Source: Melanocharis versteri
Taxonomy: Eukaryota > Chordata > Aves > Passeriformes > Melanocharitidae
Direction: 5' to 3'
Length of the DNA: 64,000 bases
Assembly: GCA_013397845.1 (NCBI GenBank)
Contig: VZTG01003235.1
Span: forward strand, 249,282 to 313,281
Shown here: one piece after another, positions 11,515 to 25,300 of the stretch
Layout: each line of letters starts with the position of its first letter
Numbering within the stretch: the stretch's first letter is position 1
Translations under genes and position numbers: made by a program
The notes under the pieces: generated by a model
Told to the model about the DNA's origin: nothing
The model's database searches: none
What the model saw: only the letters and a program-made list of their open reading frames with translations

Positions 11515-12539
11515 TGGTTTATTATCTTGGGTTCAAAGTTCTTGGTTCTCTGCAACCTGGTGAGTCTGTAAATATTTTGGGGTTGTTGCAGGAGGTGATG
11601 TAACACCCCCAGCTCTGAGGAGGCCCCACCATCCTCACCCCATCCTCACCGCACACAGCCCCCCTGAAACCAACTCCTTGCATTACAGTCTGCTGCAAAA
11701 CCCTATTTCAGAAAAAAAAAAAGGCAAAAAAAAAGGCAGATAGAGGGGGGAAGTGAGGGGGAGGAAGAAAAGAAAAGTCGCTCTATTGAGTACAGCATCT
11801 CTACCACACATAATTCAAGGACTATAGCCGGTATGAGTTGGGGGGCAGGGGGGAGAAGGGAGCCTTTTTTATCCTTTTCCTTCAAAGAAACTCATCAGAA
11901 ATAAACTGCTATTCAATTAGGTAAATCCTCATCACATTTACTTTCAGCAAACCTAAATAATAACACAAAATAACCCAAAAATGCCATGAAGGAACGATAT
12001 ACAGAACATGTGGTAAATAAAAGTTTAACAAATCCCTGGAGAGTTATCACCAGCACTGAATGTGGCATTTCTTTCCTAAAGAATTTACAAATCCAAGCTC
12101 ACAATAGAAGATTTCAAAAATAATAATTACAATCTGCATGGTAACAACTATTTGGGTGTTTCTTTTGGACTTAAAATAAAAACAATTACATATAAATACT
12201 ACCTAAACATATATGCCATCTCAATCAGGAGGGACTGAAATGGAAGAACACACAGCTTACAGGCAACTAGTTCTGAAAATATAAATGTATGCTGTTCTTT
12301 AAATACACCTTTAAATGCAAGTCCGTAAGTTTAGATTTTATGGCAATTTGAGATCCCATTTTGACAGTCTTGTATGCACCACACACCACCTCCCTATAAA
12401 AAACACATACAGAAAAGTATTCGTGTTCTTGGTTAAGGCAAGATTAACAAAACAAACCCTTTTCCAAAAAAAAAGGCAATTTAAAACAGAAAAGAAGGGC
12501 TTGTAATAAGAAGGCCGTTTTACTGTTTATGTTATAATT
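11515..12539. other. unique non-coding sequence with purine and G runs, no gene seen
   Basis: The stretch contains two adjacent CCATCCTCACC phrases (about 11630-11650), an A-rich run (11711-11734), a G-rich purine tract (11744-11765) and a second G-run cluster at 11838-11858. The remainder is AT-rich unique DNA without a supportable frame. Confidence 0.5.
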
Positions 12540-12860
12540 CTAAGTGACTGGATGTAGCATAAAGCTATGATTATTTTCCTGTGGTCGTAATATAAGTGAT
12601 TTAGAGGATGTTTAGGGAAAACGTTAACTGAGACAGAGGGCTGTAAACAGACCCAGAATTCGGGCACAGAAATGCACCCCCTTGTGCTAACCCACACCCA
12701 TGTGCGACTTTATTTACTGTTCAGAGTTCACTGCAAAGGAGTGAAGCTGTCTCTAATGCCACACAAATTTGGCTATCAGCTGTCCTATGCAAATTTGGCT
12801 CTAATTACATATGCATTACTGAGCTATGAAATAAGTCAGTGTGTTGTGGTATGTGAATAC
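12540..12860. promoter_or_regulatory. candidate enhancer block with octamer and homeodomain motifs
   Basis: A perfect POU octamer ATGCAAAT lies at 12787-12794, a TAATTA homeodomain core at 12802-12807 and an ATGCAT palindrome just downstream. The 11-mer CAAATTTGGCT occurs twice in direct orientation, at 12764-12774 and 12790-12800, so the second copy overlaps the octamer. Closely packed POU and homeodomain sites are typical of developmental enhancers. Function and conservation are inferred, not shown. Confidence 0.32.
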
Positions 12861-12914
12861 ACATCCCGCTCTTGTTTTTGAGCATAATAGTTTTCAGTGT
12901 CTGCAGAGTGTTCA

Positions 12915-12973
12915 TATCCTGTGGACTTGTCCTTTTTTTTTCCCTTTTCCTTTCTATCCTGTGGACTTCTCCT
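12915..12973. repeat. 40-base-period tandem duplication
   Basis: The 19-mer TATCCTGTGGACTTGTCCT at 12915-12933 recurs at 12955-12973 with one mismatch (G to C). The intervening sequence and the sequence after the second copy are both pyrimidine-rich. A local slippage or short duplication event explains it. Confidence 0.75.
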
Positions 12974-13705
12974 CCCCCACTTTTTTTTTTAATGAGACAC
13001 CTTCTTTTCTAATAAAAAATTAAATTAAGACAGAATTCATTTTTTAAACCTGTTCTTAAAACAATATGAATTCCAGCCAGAGAGAGATGAAGTAAAAACC
13101 AAGGACTGTTATTTTATATTGTGTAATGAATTAGCTTTAAAAAAGGTTGAACAATAAACAAACAACTACCCAAAAACATTTTTGTGAGCTAATTACGTAC
13201 TAAGCAAGAAGTAATTTTACCCTTATACCCACATTTTATGTTTTGGGCACTTCTATTTCATGTCCCTTGACACCTTCTCCAATAATCCATCTACTTTATA
13301 TTGGAAAGCCTCACATGAATAAAACTTTATGGCACTACAGGCATTTAGCCTTCCACTGACATTCCTGGCCTGTTCAATTCTGCAATTCAATCAAAATCAA
13401 ATCTCAAAATCCTCTTGTCAGCCAGCGCTGCTTTCATATGCCCGAGCCCTGTGTAAGGATAACTGCATCCAATCTTTCCCCCAAGCAGTGCTTATATTGT
13501 TTTATTACAGTTCAATGAGTGGAGTTCAAAATTACATGCAGCTGCCTACTACTGTGGTCTGTCTGTGCTACGCATGGACACAAGTATTGCCCACCAGGCT
13601 TGAAATCATTCACTTACTGGTCTGGCAAGAGAGACTGCGAGCACTTCACTGTGTGCAGGAACATCCTGCCTGCTGGATCTAAAGAGGGTGATGTTAGCAG
13701 ATCAG

Positions 13706-13721
13706 TCCCTTTATAAAGGGA
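13706..13721. repeat. 16-base perfect palindrome containing TATAAA
   Basis: TCCCTTTATAAAGGGA is its own reverse complement. The centre TTTATAAA resembles a TATA element on both strands and the flanks resemble an over-long CArG box (eight instead of six A/T). No initiator, exon or transcript is recognisable around it. Confidence 0.6.
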
Positions 13722-16002
13722 TTGCGAAAGCCCTGTGAAATGCAACTCAAACGTGCTCGATGTTAAGCATGTGGCTACCTCACATAAAAGCAAAGATAAA
13801 CCTCAACATGCGCTACTCATTCGCGGAAAGCTTGTGAGGGAAGATAAAGGACTGGGGAATAAAAGGCATCTCACTGAGTTTTTATATGTGTTTTAAATGA
13901 CGGAGCTTCATTTAGGCAATTTTTCATCTTTTCCTCCCCCCACCCCAATCTTCACACTGAAGCAAAAGGACGAAACAAAGCTAATTAAATACAATTTAAT
14001 CAGATGAACAATGCAGCGACTCCAGATCCAATAGCTTAAAAACTCCTGCAGCACCAGCTCCTGTACAGCCTGGCTGGAGGGAGAGAGAGCAGCAAAATTG
14101 GGCAGGATTTCCACGCCACACTCGCTGAAGGCTGGAGGTAAAGAGTGTCAAGAGACTGCCTCCTGAGCAATGACCAGGGCTGGGAAGCAGCAACAGCCAC
14201 GAGCTGCTGGAAAGGGGTTCATCCACAGGCTGCCCAGCCAGGTACCAGCACAATCCCCCCACGTCCAGCAGCAGCATCCTCTTGGCACACACAGAATCCC
14301 ATTGACACTCCTACAGGCTAACTTTTGGCCCATCACTCTACTGTTTAGTGATCATTTTCACTCAGCTTTCCGTCAGCATTTCACATTATTACAACAGTGA
14401 CCAAAATGGAAAAAAAAAAAAAAAGAGAAAACACAAAAAAAAGCCTTTCATCAAAGGCTATTCATCAAATATTGTACCGTGACTAAATTCTCTAAGAGTG
14501 GCAAGTGAGAAAACAGAGGCAACACATCGTTAGACATCCTGCCGAGAAAAAGCTCTCTCTGAGATGAACCCCATTACCTTCCAGCACACAGGTCTGAGAA
14601 CCAAGCTAACCACACAACAAACCACCGACCTATGACAGCAGCACTGAACTGCTCGTCCACGAATCAAGGCTTCATTTCTTTTTCAAAAAAAATAGAGAGA
14701 GGAGGAAAAAAAGCCCGCTCAGCTGCTGTGCAACCGCTCACATGTTGGTTATGTAGAAGCAAGCCCAGTGAGGCTGGCCAGCTTTTGGGCTTTTCACTGT
14801 CTTCATTCAGGAGTAGGGTGGATGACTGTGTGTGCATCATACGTGTGCCTGTTAATCTGTTTCTACATCTATTTGTAGAAGGCCTGGACAGGGAAATCTG
14901 GAAATGTGACAGCGGTGACCGCTCCTGCAGCCACCGACTGTGACGCTCCAGGACAGAGGCACAGCCCCCAGCTCAGGCACTGGGATACAGCCCACGCAAT
15001 GCAGCTGCAAGATCCCACCCCTGACAAGGGTTTGTGGCCACGCAGTCACATCTCCTTCATGTCTAGTTATGGTACAATGACAGATTTGGGAACTCTCGTA
15101 CCGAATCTCAGAGTGCCAGGATCACAGCCATTTCAGTCATCTCCTTCCCATCTGAAACCACCAAAGGCATCTTCCTGCATGAGACTAAAGCTTCTCCACT
15201 CGAGGTGGACTGGGTTATGGAGCACCAAAGCCCTGGAGGCGTTCCTGCACAGCTCCCCACAACAGCCCTGTCCCTACACGCCTCACATACTCAGGGCCAA
15301 CACGGAAAACCCTCAGAGGAAACACAACTTCCCTTTGTGAAAGCTACTAAGGGCAACGAGGGTGAGGGAAGGAGTAATAAACCCTCCATCAGCCTGGAGG
15401 CCAGGCTTTGCAGCTCCACACGTGGCTAGAACTTTCAGTTTTGGGGTATTCTGTAGCCTGAGTCATAACTCCCCTGGGTGTGACATGTATCATGACAGCA
15501 CACGTATGCACATCTCCACCACCCCCAGGACAGGGGGTACCTGAGCCCCACCAGGGACCAAACTTGGCCAGCAAAGTACTAATGAAGCATCAGCACAGGA
15601 ACCCTGCTCAGAAGCAGTGGATATGGTCCCTGTCAATACGCAATGACATATCAACATCACAGGATCCAAAATTGGAGGCAAACCACTTGGGCGTGCGCTG
15701 GGGCTAAGGAGGGGAAAAACCGTCTCGCTCCACATGCACACTTGTAGGAAGTGACAAAGCATCACGTCTGCCTGCCACCCGAAACATATTTAGCAGCCTA
15801 TAGATAGCAACCCAACGAGACGGATCCAGTGCAGGCGCCCCGGGTGACTCTGCACCTGTGGCTCTGCCGTGAATCCAAAGGGATGAGAAGCAAACCAGGA
15901 GCTGCAGCTCCCAACCGCCTCCTTTATCACCACCATCACAGTATTTACTGTAACACATGTGACTTAGTGAAGCCCCAGATTAATTAAATGAACTCCTCCA
16001 TT

Positions 16003-16018
16003 AATCAATCAATCAATC
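16003..16018. repeat. AATC tetranucleotide microsatellite, 4 units
   Basis: Four exact AATC units follow TTAATTAAATG-type sequence. It is short and likely only weakly polymorphic. Confidence 0.8.
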
Positions 16019-16517
16019 CAGCACAGAGCAGTTGAAATATTGAATTACTTAAGAGCAGCATCTTTATATAGGACTTTTAAAGGTCTGCTCTGGAGGACCT
16101 TATCCCCCGTAATTAAATTCAGCCTCACATGCAGAGGAGCATAAGAAACCCAGAGGAGGCCCTGGGGCTGGGAGAGCAGGAGCGTGGGCACGTTCCTGGG
16201 TGGCAGGGAAACACCAGCTCTGCCTTGGGAAACTGCCCCATTCTAGGGGGTCAGTGAGCTTCTCCCAAAACAAACATTCCTCTGAACCTCCCTTGGAAAC
16301 ATCCCCCCAGACACTGACAGCGAGGACTTGTTCAATCAGGATCACTAATCAATTCAGTCAGAAAACCAAGATCAGGATTGCCCAATCCTAAGGAACAGCT
16401 CACTTCCAGCTGGCAGAGCTGGAACAAGGGGAAGGAGGAGAGCAGGGCCATGTGCTGGTACTCTGGGAATACCTGAATGCATACATAATAGTTGCAAAAC
16501 CTGTAAAGTCAGTAAAG

Positions 16518-16592
16518 GTTATCTAATTTTATATATGATGAAATTTAGGCAGAGAGAGTTGAAACACGTTGTTCCGAGATGTGCAGAGCACT
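16518..16592 (-). repeat. MIR/L2-like ancient repeat relic
   Basis: TTATATATGATGAAATTTAG followed by GCAGAGAGAGTTGAAACACG and a degenerate TTGTTCCGAGATG parallels the old-repeat phrase ATTTTACAGATGAGGAAACTGAGGC / AGAGAGGTTAAGTGACTTGCCC shared by MIR and L2 3' ends, read here as the reverse complement of MIR. The match is patchy, as expected for an element shared by all amniotes. It could be chance. Confidence 0.4.
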
Positions 16593-19500
16593 GGTGAGAA
16601 TGTCAGTAATAAGAACACCAATCTCCTGTCATCCTGAAAGCCAGGCACACAAACTGCTAATACGATCAATTTTGTCATCTGTGGGTCCACTTGAACCACT
16701 GTATTTGGACATCGAAATAGGAGGAATGAATTCTACACTTCTTTCCATCTTCATTTCAGCCTGGATGAGGCTGGTGTAGCTATAGTTATAAGTGGGGGAA
16801 AGGACAACGGGGGGGGAAAAAAATCCCTAGTCCATGCATATAATCATTCCAATTACTAAAAAATCCCCATCATCGGAAACTTCTCTCATAGCATGCGAAT
16901 TGCTGTTTCCCTTAGGCAACAAAAAATTAAGTTTCACAAGGCTCCCCCTCAAAAAACAGACCTATAACATCTAGGCAAAAATAACTAATCCTGGTATGTC
17001 TTCCCCACCCCCAGCAAATATAAATATTTAAGCTATTTTAGCTGCAAGAGTCTGATTTAAGTGGTTATAACTTCTTTTGTGCTTGCTCTTCTACCCCCAG
17101 CCCTTCCCACCACCACCAGTTATCCTGCCCTGAGCAAGGATCTTGGTGCAGCACATGGACTGCCCTGACTGCTTCTCCCAAACACAAAGAGAACAGAGTA
17201 ACAGCCTTGAGATCTTGGGATGAGATACAGGACCCAGAATCAAATAAAAAATGCAGCAATATGAACACATACTTCACTGCTCAACAGTCACTATTTTTTT
17301 TGGCAAAGACAATACCAAAAAAATAGAAAAGGCTTATTACAAGCCCTAAATGTAGGATGGCACAGCATGTTAACATATTGCTGTACATCCTTTATAGAAT
17401 TGCCTCCAAAGCTATATTAAAATAACGTTAAGGTTGCAAAAACTAAGCAACAAAGTTGGCAACATCAACACGCAATCCTGATTTACACCTTTGGAATGAG
17501 TATTACAATCAAGTCTTCACTTACACAATCTTATTTTTTTCTGTGGGACTCCCATCTAATGCACAGTTATTAAACATTGTTTTTTTCCTTACAAAACCTC
17601 TACTCCCAGTGGCACACACTGCTTATTTAGCACACGCTACGCAAATCCAAAATGAATACAGAATTACCAAACTCCTCTTGACTATGACTCAATTTCTCCC
17701 ATTGGAATACCAGGATGTAAAGAAAATCCTTCTCACCTCCACTTGCAGAGATGTTTGATGGCATCACAACCACCTCAAGGCTGGGGAACGAAGACAAAGC
17801 AAAAGAGAGGCTCTTGGTGCCTGCTAGTTTGAGTCACCCAATAACTCCAGGCACTAATCTGAGCCCATCCTGACTTTATAGGTTCTAACAGCCCCATGTG
17901 CTGCAGACAACCCCAAATGGCCCCAGCTGTGGTTGCCAAGCCCAGATCACTTCTGTAAATTGGCCCCAGGTGTCTCTTGGTGGGCATGCAGAAATGAGGA
18001 ACAGGGAACCATGTGGCAAGTTTGGAGCAATTGGGTTTGGCTGATGTGCCAAAGACCAGACAAGGCTCTTTGGGAAGGAAAAAAATAAAACAAAATAAAC
18101 CCCCAAAACTAGATGAACATGTCAAAAGCTTCACAGGTCTAACAGCCCAGAGTCATGGTTAAGGCCTGTGCCACTTTAACTCTGTTGTTTCCCAAATCTT
18201 ATGTGCCAAACTATACCATCTTGAAGGCTGTTTTCACACACACCTGTTTTTAATGTATATAATTTCTTTAGAATTTTTTATTCCGTCTTTAAGAAGTGAG
18301 AATTGAAAAAGAAGCAAGAAGCAGATACAACCAGAGAGTGGAGTGGCCAACAAGAGATGCACACCACCAGTCACCACCAGCAGAGCTAACAGCAAAACCA
18401 GACACTGCTGGGTGGCACTGGGAGCTGCTGGTGGCAGGGCAGAGTGGAGGCATCAACCTCTCATTCTGAGGATCAGTCCAACAGCCATAAGTGTGAGGTC
18501 CCCAGAAGGAGCCCTCTAATATCCTCAAACAACTTGAATTGCCTTGGCAACTCCACTGACTCCAAAGCAGTGTGAGAAACCAGGAGCTCCCACTGCTTCT
18601 CAGGGTACCCACTTCCCCCTGACACCCTGAGGCCACGGAACCCTACATGGCACCACACGAGGAGGATGCTGAGGCACTGTGGGACTCGTCCTCCCCCACG
18701 GCACCTGGGCAGGACCCTCCGTGCTCAGCAAAGTGCTGTGTGGCTGCCCTGGCTTCCCCTCACCAGTGACAGCTCCTGCACAGAGACACTGCAGCTCTGT
18801 TAAAAATACACACACACATACACATGCAGCCATACGTTAAAAAAGAACAATTCTTTATATGGCAATGAGCTGCGCTGTCATTCCTGTCCATTACGCGCCC
18901 GTTCGGGTTTGCTTGGGCAGCTGAAGAGACTTGGTGAGGTCAGTGGGTGCTCTCAGAACACTTGCCACGCTCCCAGCAGCTTAATTTCTGGCCCTGTATA
19001 CATTCGAGGAAGTCACAGAAGTGGCATGTCTCAGTTCTGCTCAATACTTACATGGTATTACATGCTGGGGAAGGGGCTGCACTAATACACAGAAACTGCC
19101 AAGTATCACATTTTTCCCCTGATCTATGGCATTCTCCATCCTCCCCAGTAATTTGCACTTTCTTCTCTTTCAAAGACTCCCATAAAAGCCATTTACAGTC
19201 AATACAGTCTTATTAGCACCCGGTGTATGTTCTCTTCTCAAAGTACGTGTTTACTTTGACTTCCCCCTCACGGAAACAACAGGCGAGTGTTGCCATCTTC
19301 TATCGCAGACTCTCAGAGTCCAGGGCGTTTCTGAACGCAGGTTAATAAAACAAAAATGAAATTTAAATAAATCGGAAAAAAAATCAGTCGAGAAAAGCTT
19401 GCACTGCAGCTGCTCTGACTGAAGAGAACAGCGAAAGCCAAAAGGAAGGAGTTAACCTTTGTGGGAACAGCATCAAACAGTCGCTGCTGCTTCGGTTGTC

Positions 19501-22009
19501 GCTGCACCGGGACTCGCTGCAGCAAACTGCATCCCTTGGCAAGGCAAGAGCATCACCTCCACACTCACAATTCCCCAAGGGTCACAGCTAAAGCACTGCC
19601 CTCTCAGTGTGGGGAACGACCAACATCAGGTACACAAGAAAATCTGGTGGATTGAACAGGAAACTACCGAGAACTATTTCTGAAATGTAAATGAGACTCT
19701 GCTACTTTCATTTCATTCTTGCCGTAGCACTGCGCTGAGATGAAGTTTCCATCTGTGATTTTCAGGACAGGATATCAGCCATTTCAGATGGCATCCGTCG
19801 GAAGCCAGAGAGACACGTAACTCACGATTTTTTGTTTTATAAAAATATTTAAACTCGATTTGGTCTTCACCCGGACAGAGCTTATGGGAGATTAATTCAG
19901 TGCTTTGGGGAAGAACCTCACAGTGAACATGCAGAGTTACTCCCACGATCCCTTTTCAAAATTACTATTTTTTAAGAAGAACTTGTATAAAGTTACAATT
20001 TGAAATGGACTATATATTTGAAAAGACATTTTTGATAAGGCCATGCTAAATACTGATCTTTTATTCCTACTTTGACTTCAACAAGTTAATCAGTCTGTGG
20101 TATCAAACCTCAAGGTTCTGAACACAAGAAAACGTTTTCCTACCTCTCACTGAAATTCAAGGACTCTTGGACTACCTGTGAAATTTAGTGTCCATATGCA
20201 AGAGACAGCACATCCAGAAAAATTATTTCAAACACTTGTTGTTTCTTTTTCCACAACATTTTCACCATCAGTCGCACAAATTTATCAGCAAAAAATGCTG
20301 AAGTCAATGATGATGCAATTAAGGCTTTGATTACACGATGACAGCAAATCGATTTTAAAGCAGATTATATCAACAGTTGGGCAAAAGGAGAGGCAGACAT
20401 TATGGAAATCAGACCTTTTAATATCTTTAAGATTCCATAACCCCAGAGAGCATCTTTAATTCACCCTCTTTTATTCCAGATGGTCTCATAAAAAAACCCC
20501 TAAGTTATCACATTCTGGTAGCCCATGCTAACACACTTCTTATGACATGATGCTAATACGTGTTAAAAACCAACATTTCAAAAAAAAAAAAAAAAGAAAA
20601 AAAGAAAATCCAAATTGCAACTATTTCCCCACTAAGGTGACATTTGCAACCACGTACATTTTTTAAAGACCCCCAGGATACAACACATCACTTACTTCCA
20701 GCGGGCAGGCATGGCAGTGCCTGGTGAAGGCACGCTGAGTTACACATAAGTATTTAAGAGCAGGATTTGGCTTCAGACTCCGCATGAAGGCAGGAATAGG
20801 GAACTATTGTGCTGCCTGTTTTCTCACAGCAGATCCCAACTAGCTTTGGCTATGGATCCAGCACCGCCAGCCAATTTCAAGGATAAAAAAAAAAAAGAGC
20901 CTCCGACCCTTTCCTTTCTCTCCCTTTTTGTAATCTCTTGCAGGCACAGCGGCTCCAGCAAGCAGCTCCCCTACCAGCCCAATATTTACACTAAACCACT
21001 AAAGGACTTTCTATTATAATGCTATCTCATTGATACAAGATTACTCCTGAACCACATCAAACCCCGTAACACCGTGAAAGGCACAAACGCCGTCTCAAGA
21101 AAGAGGCGCAGAGTGGATTATTTTAGTCTCGTTATTTCAACGGCACTTTTTAGATTTATGTAAAAAGTAATGCAATGCTACAGTAAGTGTTTCTCCCCTG
21201 GGGGCAACTGAGTGTCTATATGGATTAAATGTACATGCGTAAACACTTGCGATAGCTAATTATGTTCCTGAAAGTACCCGATTCTTCCCATCTCTTAATC
21301 CTACAAAATAAAAACACTTCAAAAAAAAATTTTCAGATAATCATCAATTTTATCTACTGTCTTTGAAACTCTACAGAGATTGTTCACCTGAGAATCAAAA
21401 AGTGTTAAAACTCCTGGCTCTTTTAACTCTCTTTTACAAAAGCTGCGTGGATGTAAAAACCCCAACAGAACACAGCACTTGCCGTCTCCTCTGGTTGCAC
21501 AGAACATGAAAGAGTAACCAGACATTTTTATTCAAATGAAATTATACAAATTTTTTTTTAATCTTTTTTTTTTTCCCTTCAGCATGCAAAAAACCCCACC
21601 CTATAGTGAACACAAGCTTAAAGCAATCTTTTCCAATGGACCATTTTACTTATTCTACAATTTCTTACCCAAATTACACAGGTATAATTATTTTGACACT
21701 GTAATGAAAAGAAAATGGGATTTGGGCACTGTGGGTTTATCTAATAACACTATTTCTTGCCAGACTTCACAGCACTGACAATCACAAAGAGCCCTGTCCA
21801 TTCCAATAGGAAATATTTGATTTTACTGTAGGAACATTATTTATTTTCACCAAGTTGCTATTATCAGAAAGGATATGATAGCTGAATAATAAAAATGAAA
21901 TCAAGAAATTCTGGTGTTTCAAGGCTTTATTTTTTTCTGCTCTCACTTTTGACATTTTCTTCCCCTGGAGAGACAAGATAAAGTGCTGTCATAAATGGGT
22001 GACTTTTCT
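16593..22009. other. unique non-coding sequence, no gene seen
   Basis: The segment is dominated by AT-rich unique DNA. A short AC dinucleotide run sits at 18808-18823, A-runs at 20580-20607 and 20885-20896, and a G-run at 16810-16818. Frames are short with no family resemblance. I found no interspersed repeat or RNA gene here. Confidence 0.55.
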
Positions 22010-22300
22010 TGTCAAATGACAGATTTGATTCTCCATGGCAACCACAAATCAAGGTGCTAGTCTGAATTAAAGCTTCTCTTAAAAGGCGTCTTTATGTTTA
22101 TAAAATGAATTTAAATTAAATGGGTATTAGGTACAGTTTTTTACCTCCATTTATTTATTGACTAAGGAGCTCTGTACTGCGTGGAGCATATTTGCATTTT
22201 AAGGAAAGACAACATATTGTACTGGCAGATGCACAAACAAAGCAAGTTACAAGGTCATGCTACATATACTAGTTTACAGTACTATGAATGGTATACAGAT
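22010..22300. promoter_or_regulatory. candidate conserved non-coding element
   Basis: The block holds CCATGGCAACCA (an RFX X-box-like half), GAATTTAAATTAAATGGG, and an inverted octamer ATTTGCAT at 22190-22197. It has no repeat character. Motif grammar suggests an enhancer, but no conservation data are available. Confidence 0.27.
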
Positions 22301-25300
22301 GGACAGCAAGCAGTTAAGAGGTACTTAAATACTGGAAAAAGCACAAAAATTACCTAGAGAGTAACAGATGAAGGAAATCTCTCCTCATTTCATAACACTG
22401 CTTTCTTCCACACACAGTTAATAGAGAGTCATGTAATTGTCACAAACAGAATGCCAAAAGGGAAAAAAAAAATGTAAAAAATCAGATGCTTCCTCCTGTG
22501 CCCTTATGCAATCTTACTATAGAGCATGATACGCTCTTACAAATGGTTGTTACCATGACTTTCAAATACCCGAATTTATCCCAGATTTCTAACTTCAACT
22601 GCTCTAAAAATTCACTTTCTTGAGGTCACAACACATCTGAATTTCTTTATTCAGAAGATGAGTCAGTGGAGCCTCCTAGTTCCACAATTAACCTCCCTTA
22701 TTACCTCTTTTTTTTTAAAAAAACCTGAAACCCAGGGAACCTAAATTGCACTGTAATACTCTCCGCATTCCATTTCCCCAAAGAAATGGGAAAATCTTTG
22801 CACAGACATTAGACTTAAATTTTTAACATATAGGTAAAATCAAATATGTATTTTTACACGCAAGGAAGTAAATACTTTCAAAAATGTAGAGAGCATTATT
22901 AAAGAAAATCAAAATACTGCAGGTTTGTCAGCCAATTCTCTCTGCTACCAGAGTCAAGTGGCTCCATATTCACTGCCCTTGTAAGCTCTGCCAAATTTGA
23001 TTTTAAGCTTCCTGAAGTTAAAGAAGGTTTATACAGTATTAACACCAGATCTTCTCTCACATTTCTCAAGTTATTACACAGCCTTTTATCCAAAATCACA
23101 ATTTTAAGCGGCGCAGGAAGGCTTCAGTTCAGCTTCACAGGCAGAGATGGACAGAGGATGTCTTCATCCCGCCGCCGGGCTTTCTGCTCCGCTTCACCGC
23201 TGATTCTTCCAGAGAAGGTGCAATAAAAGGGAGCCAGAAACTCAGAAAATCTCATTACACCCCGGCTCTGTGCAGGATCTGGCCCCTGCACCCAGCAGCT
23301 TGGGGACAGCCCCCACCTTGCTGCTGTGGAGCAGCTCAGACGCAGATTTTAGGGTGCCAAGCATGGACCCATTCCCTGAATTATTGGCACCTGTATGTAA
23401 CCCAGAAATGTCCCAATCTCATATTGACAGCTTTTCAACCCAAATATCCCATCTTAGGAATTAGGGGGGAAAAACAGCCAGGCTTCTCTGAACCAGTGCG
23501 TAAACATTGGCTACATAAAAATCAAAGGACACTTTGCTAATGTACTACTGTATAAGTAACAGCCTCATTAAAATATGACTAATCTGTAGCAGAAATGTGC
23601 ATTTTATGGGGTAAGCAATTGAATTTCTTACATTTTTATAGTGAGAAAAGAAAAAGAAAACGAGTCTACCTATTTCACTCATACTGTAACCTGATCACAA
23701 TGTTTATTCATGCCCATCACAGCGCTATATAAATTAAGTCCCAAGAAAGGGTTTGAGAAAATAAAATATGGTTAACTTCAAACAACACCTCCAGCTCAAC
23801 TCCTGAAAATCCTTGGCACTTCTTGCTACGCACTTCTGGACATTCTTGAGGTTAAGAGCCCGTCTCCTCGAGGTCTAAATACTGAACTTTTAGGGAAAAT
23901 TCCCCAAATTACCACCATGCACAGGGATAACTGCACATGGAACATATCCTCCAGGCTGTCACACAAGCTGGATGCTGTGTGGTAGGTACTGGGAGTTAAT
24001 CAAGGGGATGGAGAGTGACATCCACTCCTCGTGCTTAGGTCTTCTCTCCATCAGCAGCATCAAGGTGAAGCAAACCTGGTTAACGTTGCTGGTCTGCTGT
24101 GCCTCTGCAGAAAACTGGGTGGTTTTCTGGGCCCCTAGAGCTAGCTGATAGCATGGGCTTGCTGAATGAGCTCTGAGCCCTGCAGCTGCTAAAACTGTTG
24201 TTCAAACTGTATTTCAGAAATGGGCAACCACAGAGCCTTGTGCCATGGTGTCGTTTGGGACATGCTGCAGCCAAACCAGCTGCAGTTCTCCACTTCAGCT
24301 CCAAGCGTTCCAAAAGTAAACATGGCACAGGCAGAGAAACCTTGGAAGTGCACGAATCCGGGGGTCTTAATCTTTGGGGGGGGTCGTGGTAATGCTGGGG
24401 CTGCAATGAACCACTCAAAAACTGTCATGTTTTCCAGCATGGAGTAACTCCAGATACAAACATGGATTTGTTGCAGCAGCGATGCAAAAGAAGACAGCTT
24501 GGCTTAAGTGCAGTAGATAAAGATTGGGCTTTTTTTCTCTTCAAAGTCTCAGCCACTTGGTTAGTGGAAATACAGGGCTTTGATTAGCCAACACCTAAAA
24601 TTTAAAGAAGGGCGATGCTGTTAAGTCTTCTCTGTGCACTCCATGGGCATTTCTGAGGTGGCTTTTGGCAATTACATGAAATCCTCTCCTTAATTGTTGT
24701 GAAGCAGCACAGCTCACCTTTTGTATTATTTCTAATGCATGGCATTTCATTTTATTGAGCATGAGCTCAGAGCTGGCGATAGTCATAAATTTTACTACTT
24801 TAATAGTATATGTTATCTGACATTTCCTAACACCAAGCTTCGGGGTTTGAGACTGACCAGTCTTGACAGAGATGGATACTTAGCATAAGAGTTATAAAGG
24901 GAACAGCAGAGGCTTCAGTGATATTTTAAGCAGGGAAACTATGCAACGTACTTTACAAAGTGAAAAGACAACCAGGAAAATCTTTGGTTGGTAATCATAG
25001 TCAGGAAATGCCAGCAAATGTTTTGAGATGCAAGCTGAAAATGGGAAAGATGTTTAAAGCCAGCTTTGCTACCTTTAGCAGTGAACTATAAAGCTAATCA
25101 CATATATTTTTGGGGTCCTTAACGTGGACCAGATGGAACTACACTGCACATAAATAAAAAACATTCTCTGGCTTGTGGGCTGGTTTGAATTTTATTTCAT
25201 TGGATAAATGTGGAAGACAAAGTCACCAAGTAGGTTTTAGTCTGAGTAAACCGTGAAGCAATTAACAGAGTTCCAAAATGCATTTTCATCCATCAGAATC

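Larger units (their letters stand above)
13000..16517. other. unique non-coding sequence, no gene seen
   Basis: No domain-bearing frame is present. A cysteine-rich stretch near 13519-13716 has a stop codon directly before it and no ATG in frame, so it is not called. Small features inside are a 16-base palindrome (13706-13721), an A-run (14410-14424) and an AATC microsatellite (16003-16018). The segment 14900-15900 is GC-richer with frames on both strands, the pattern expected by chance in stop-poor sequence. Confidence 0.55.

Noticed and set aside
13519..13716. Cysteine-rich small peptide with a hydrophobic start
   Set aside because: The frame has a stop codon immediately upstream and starts at GTG, not ATG. 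No convincing in-frame exon could be built from the acceptor-like TTATTACAG before it.
18808..18823. AC dinucleotide repeat as a notable microsatellite
   Set aside because: Only a few interrupted units, not worth a separate entry.
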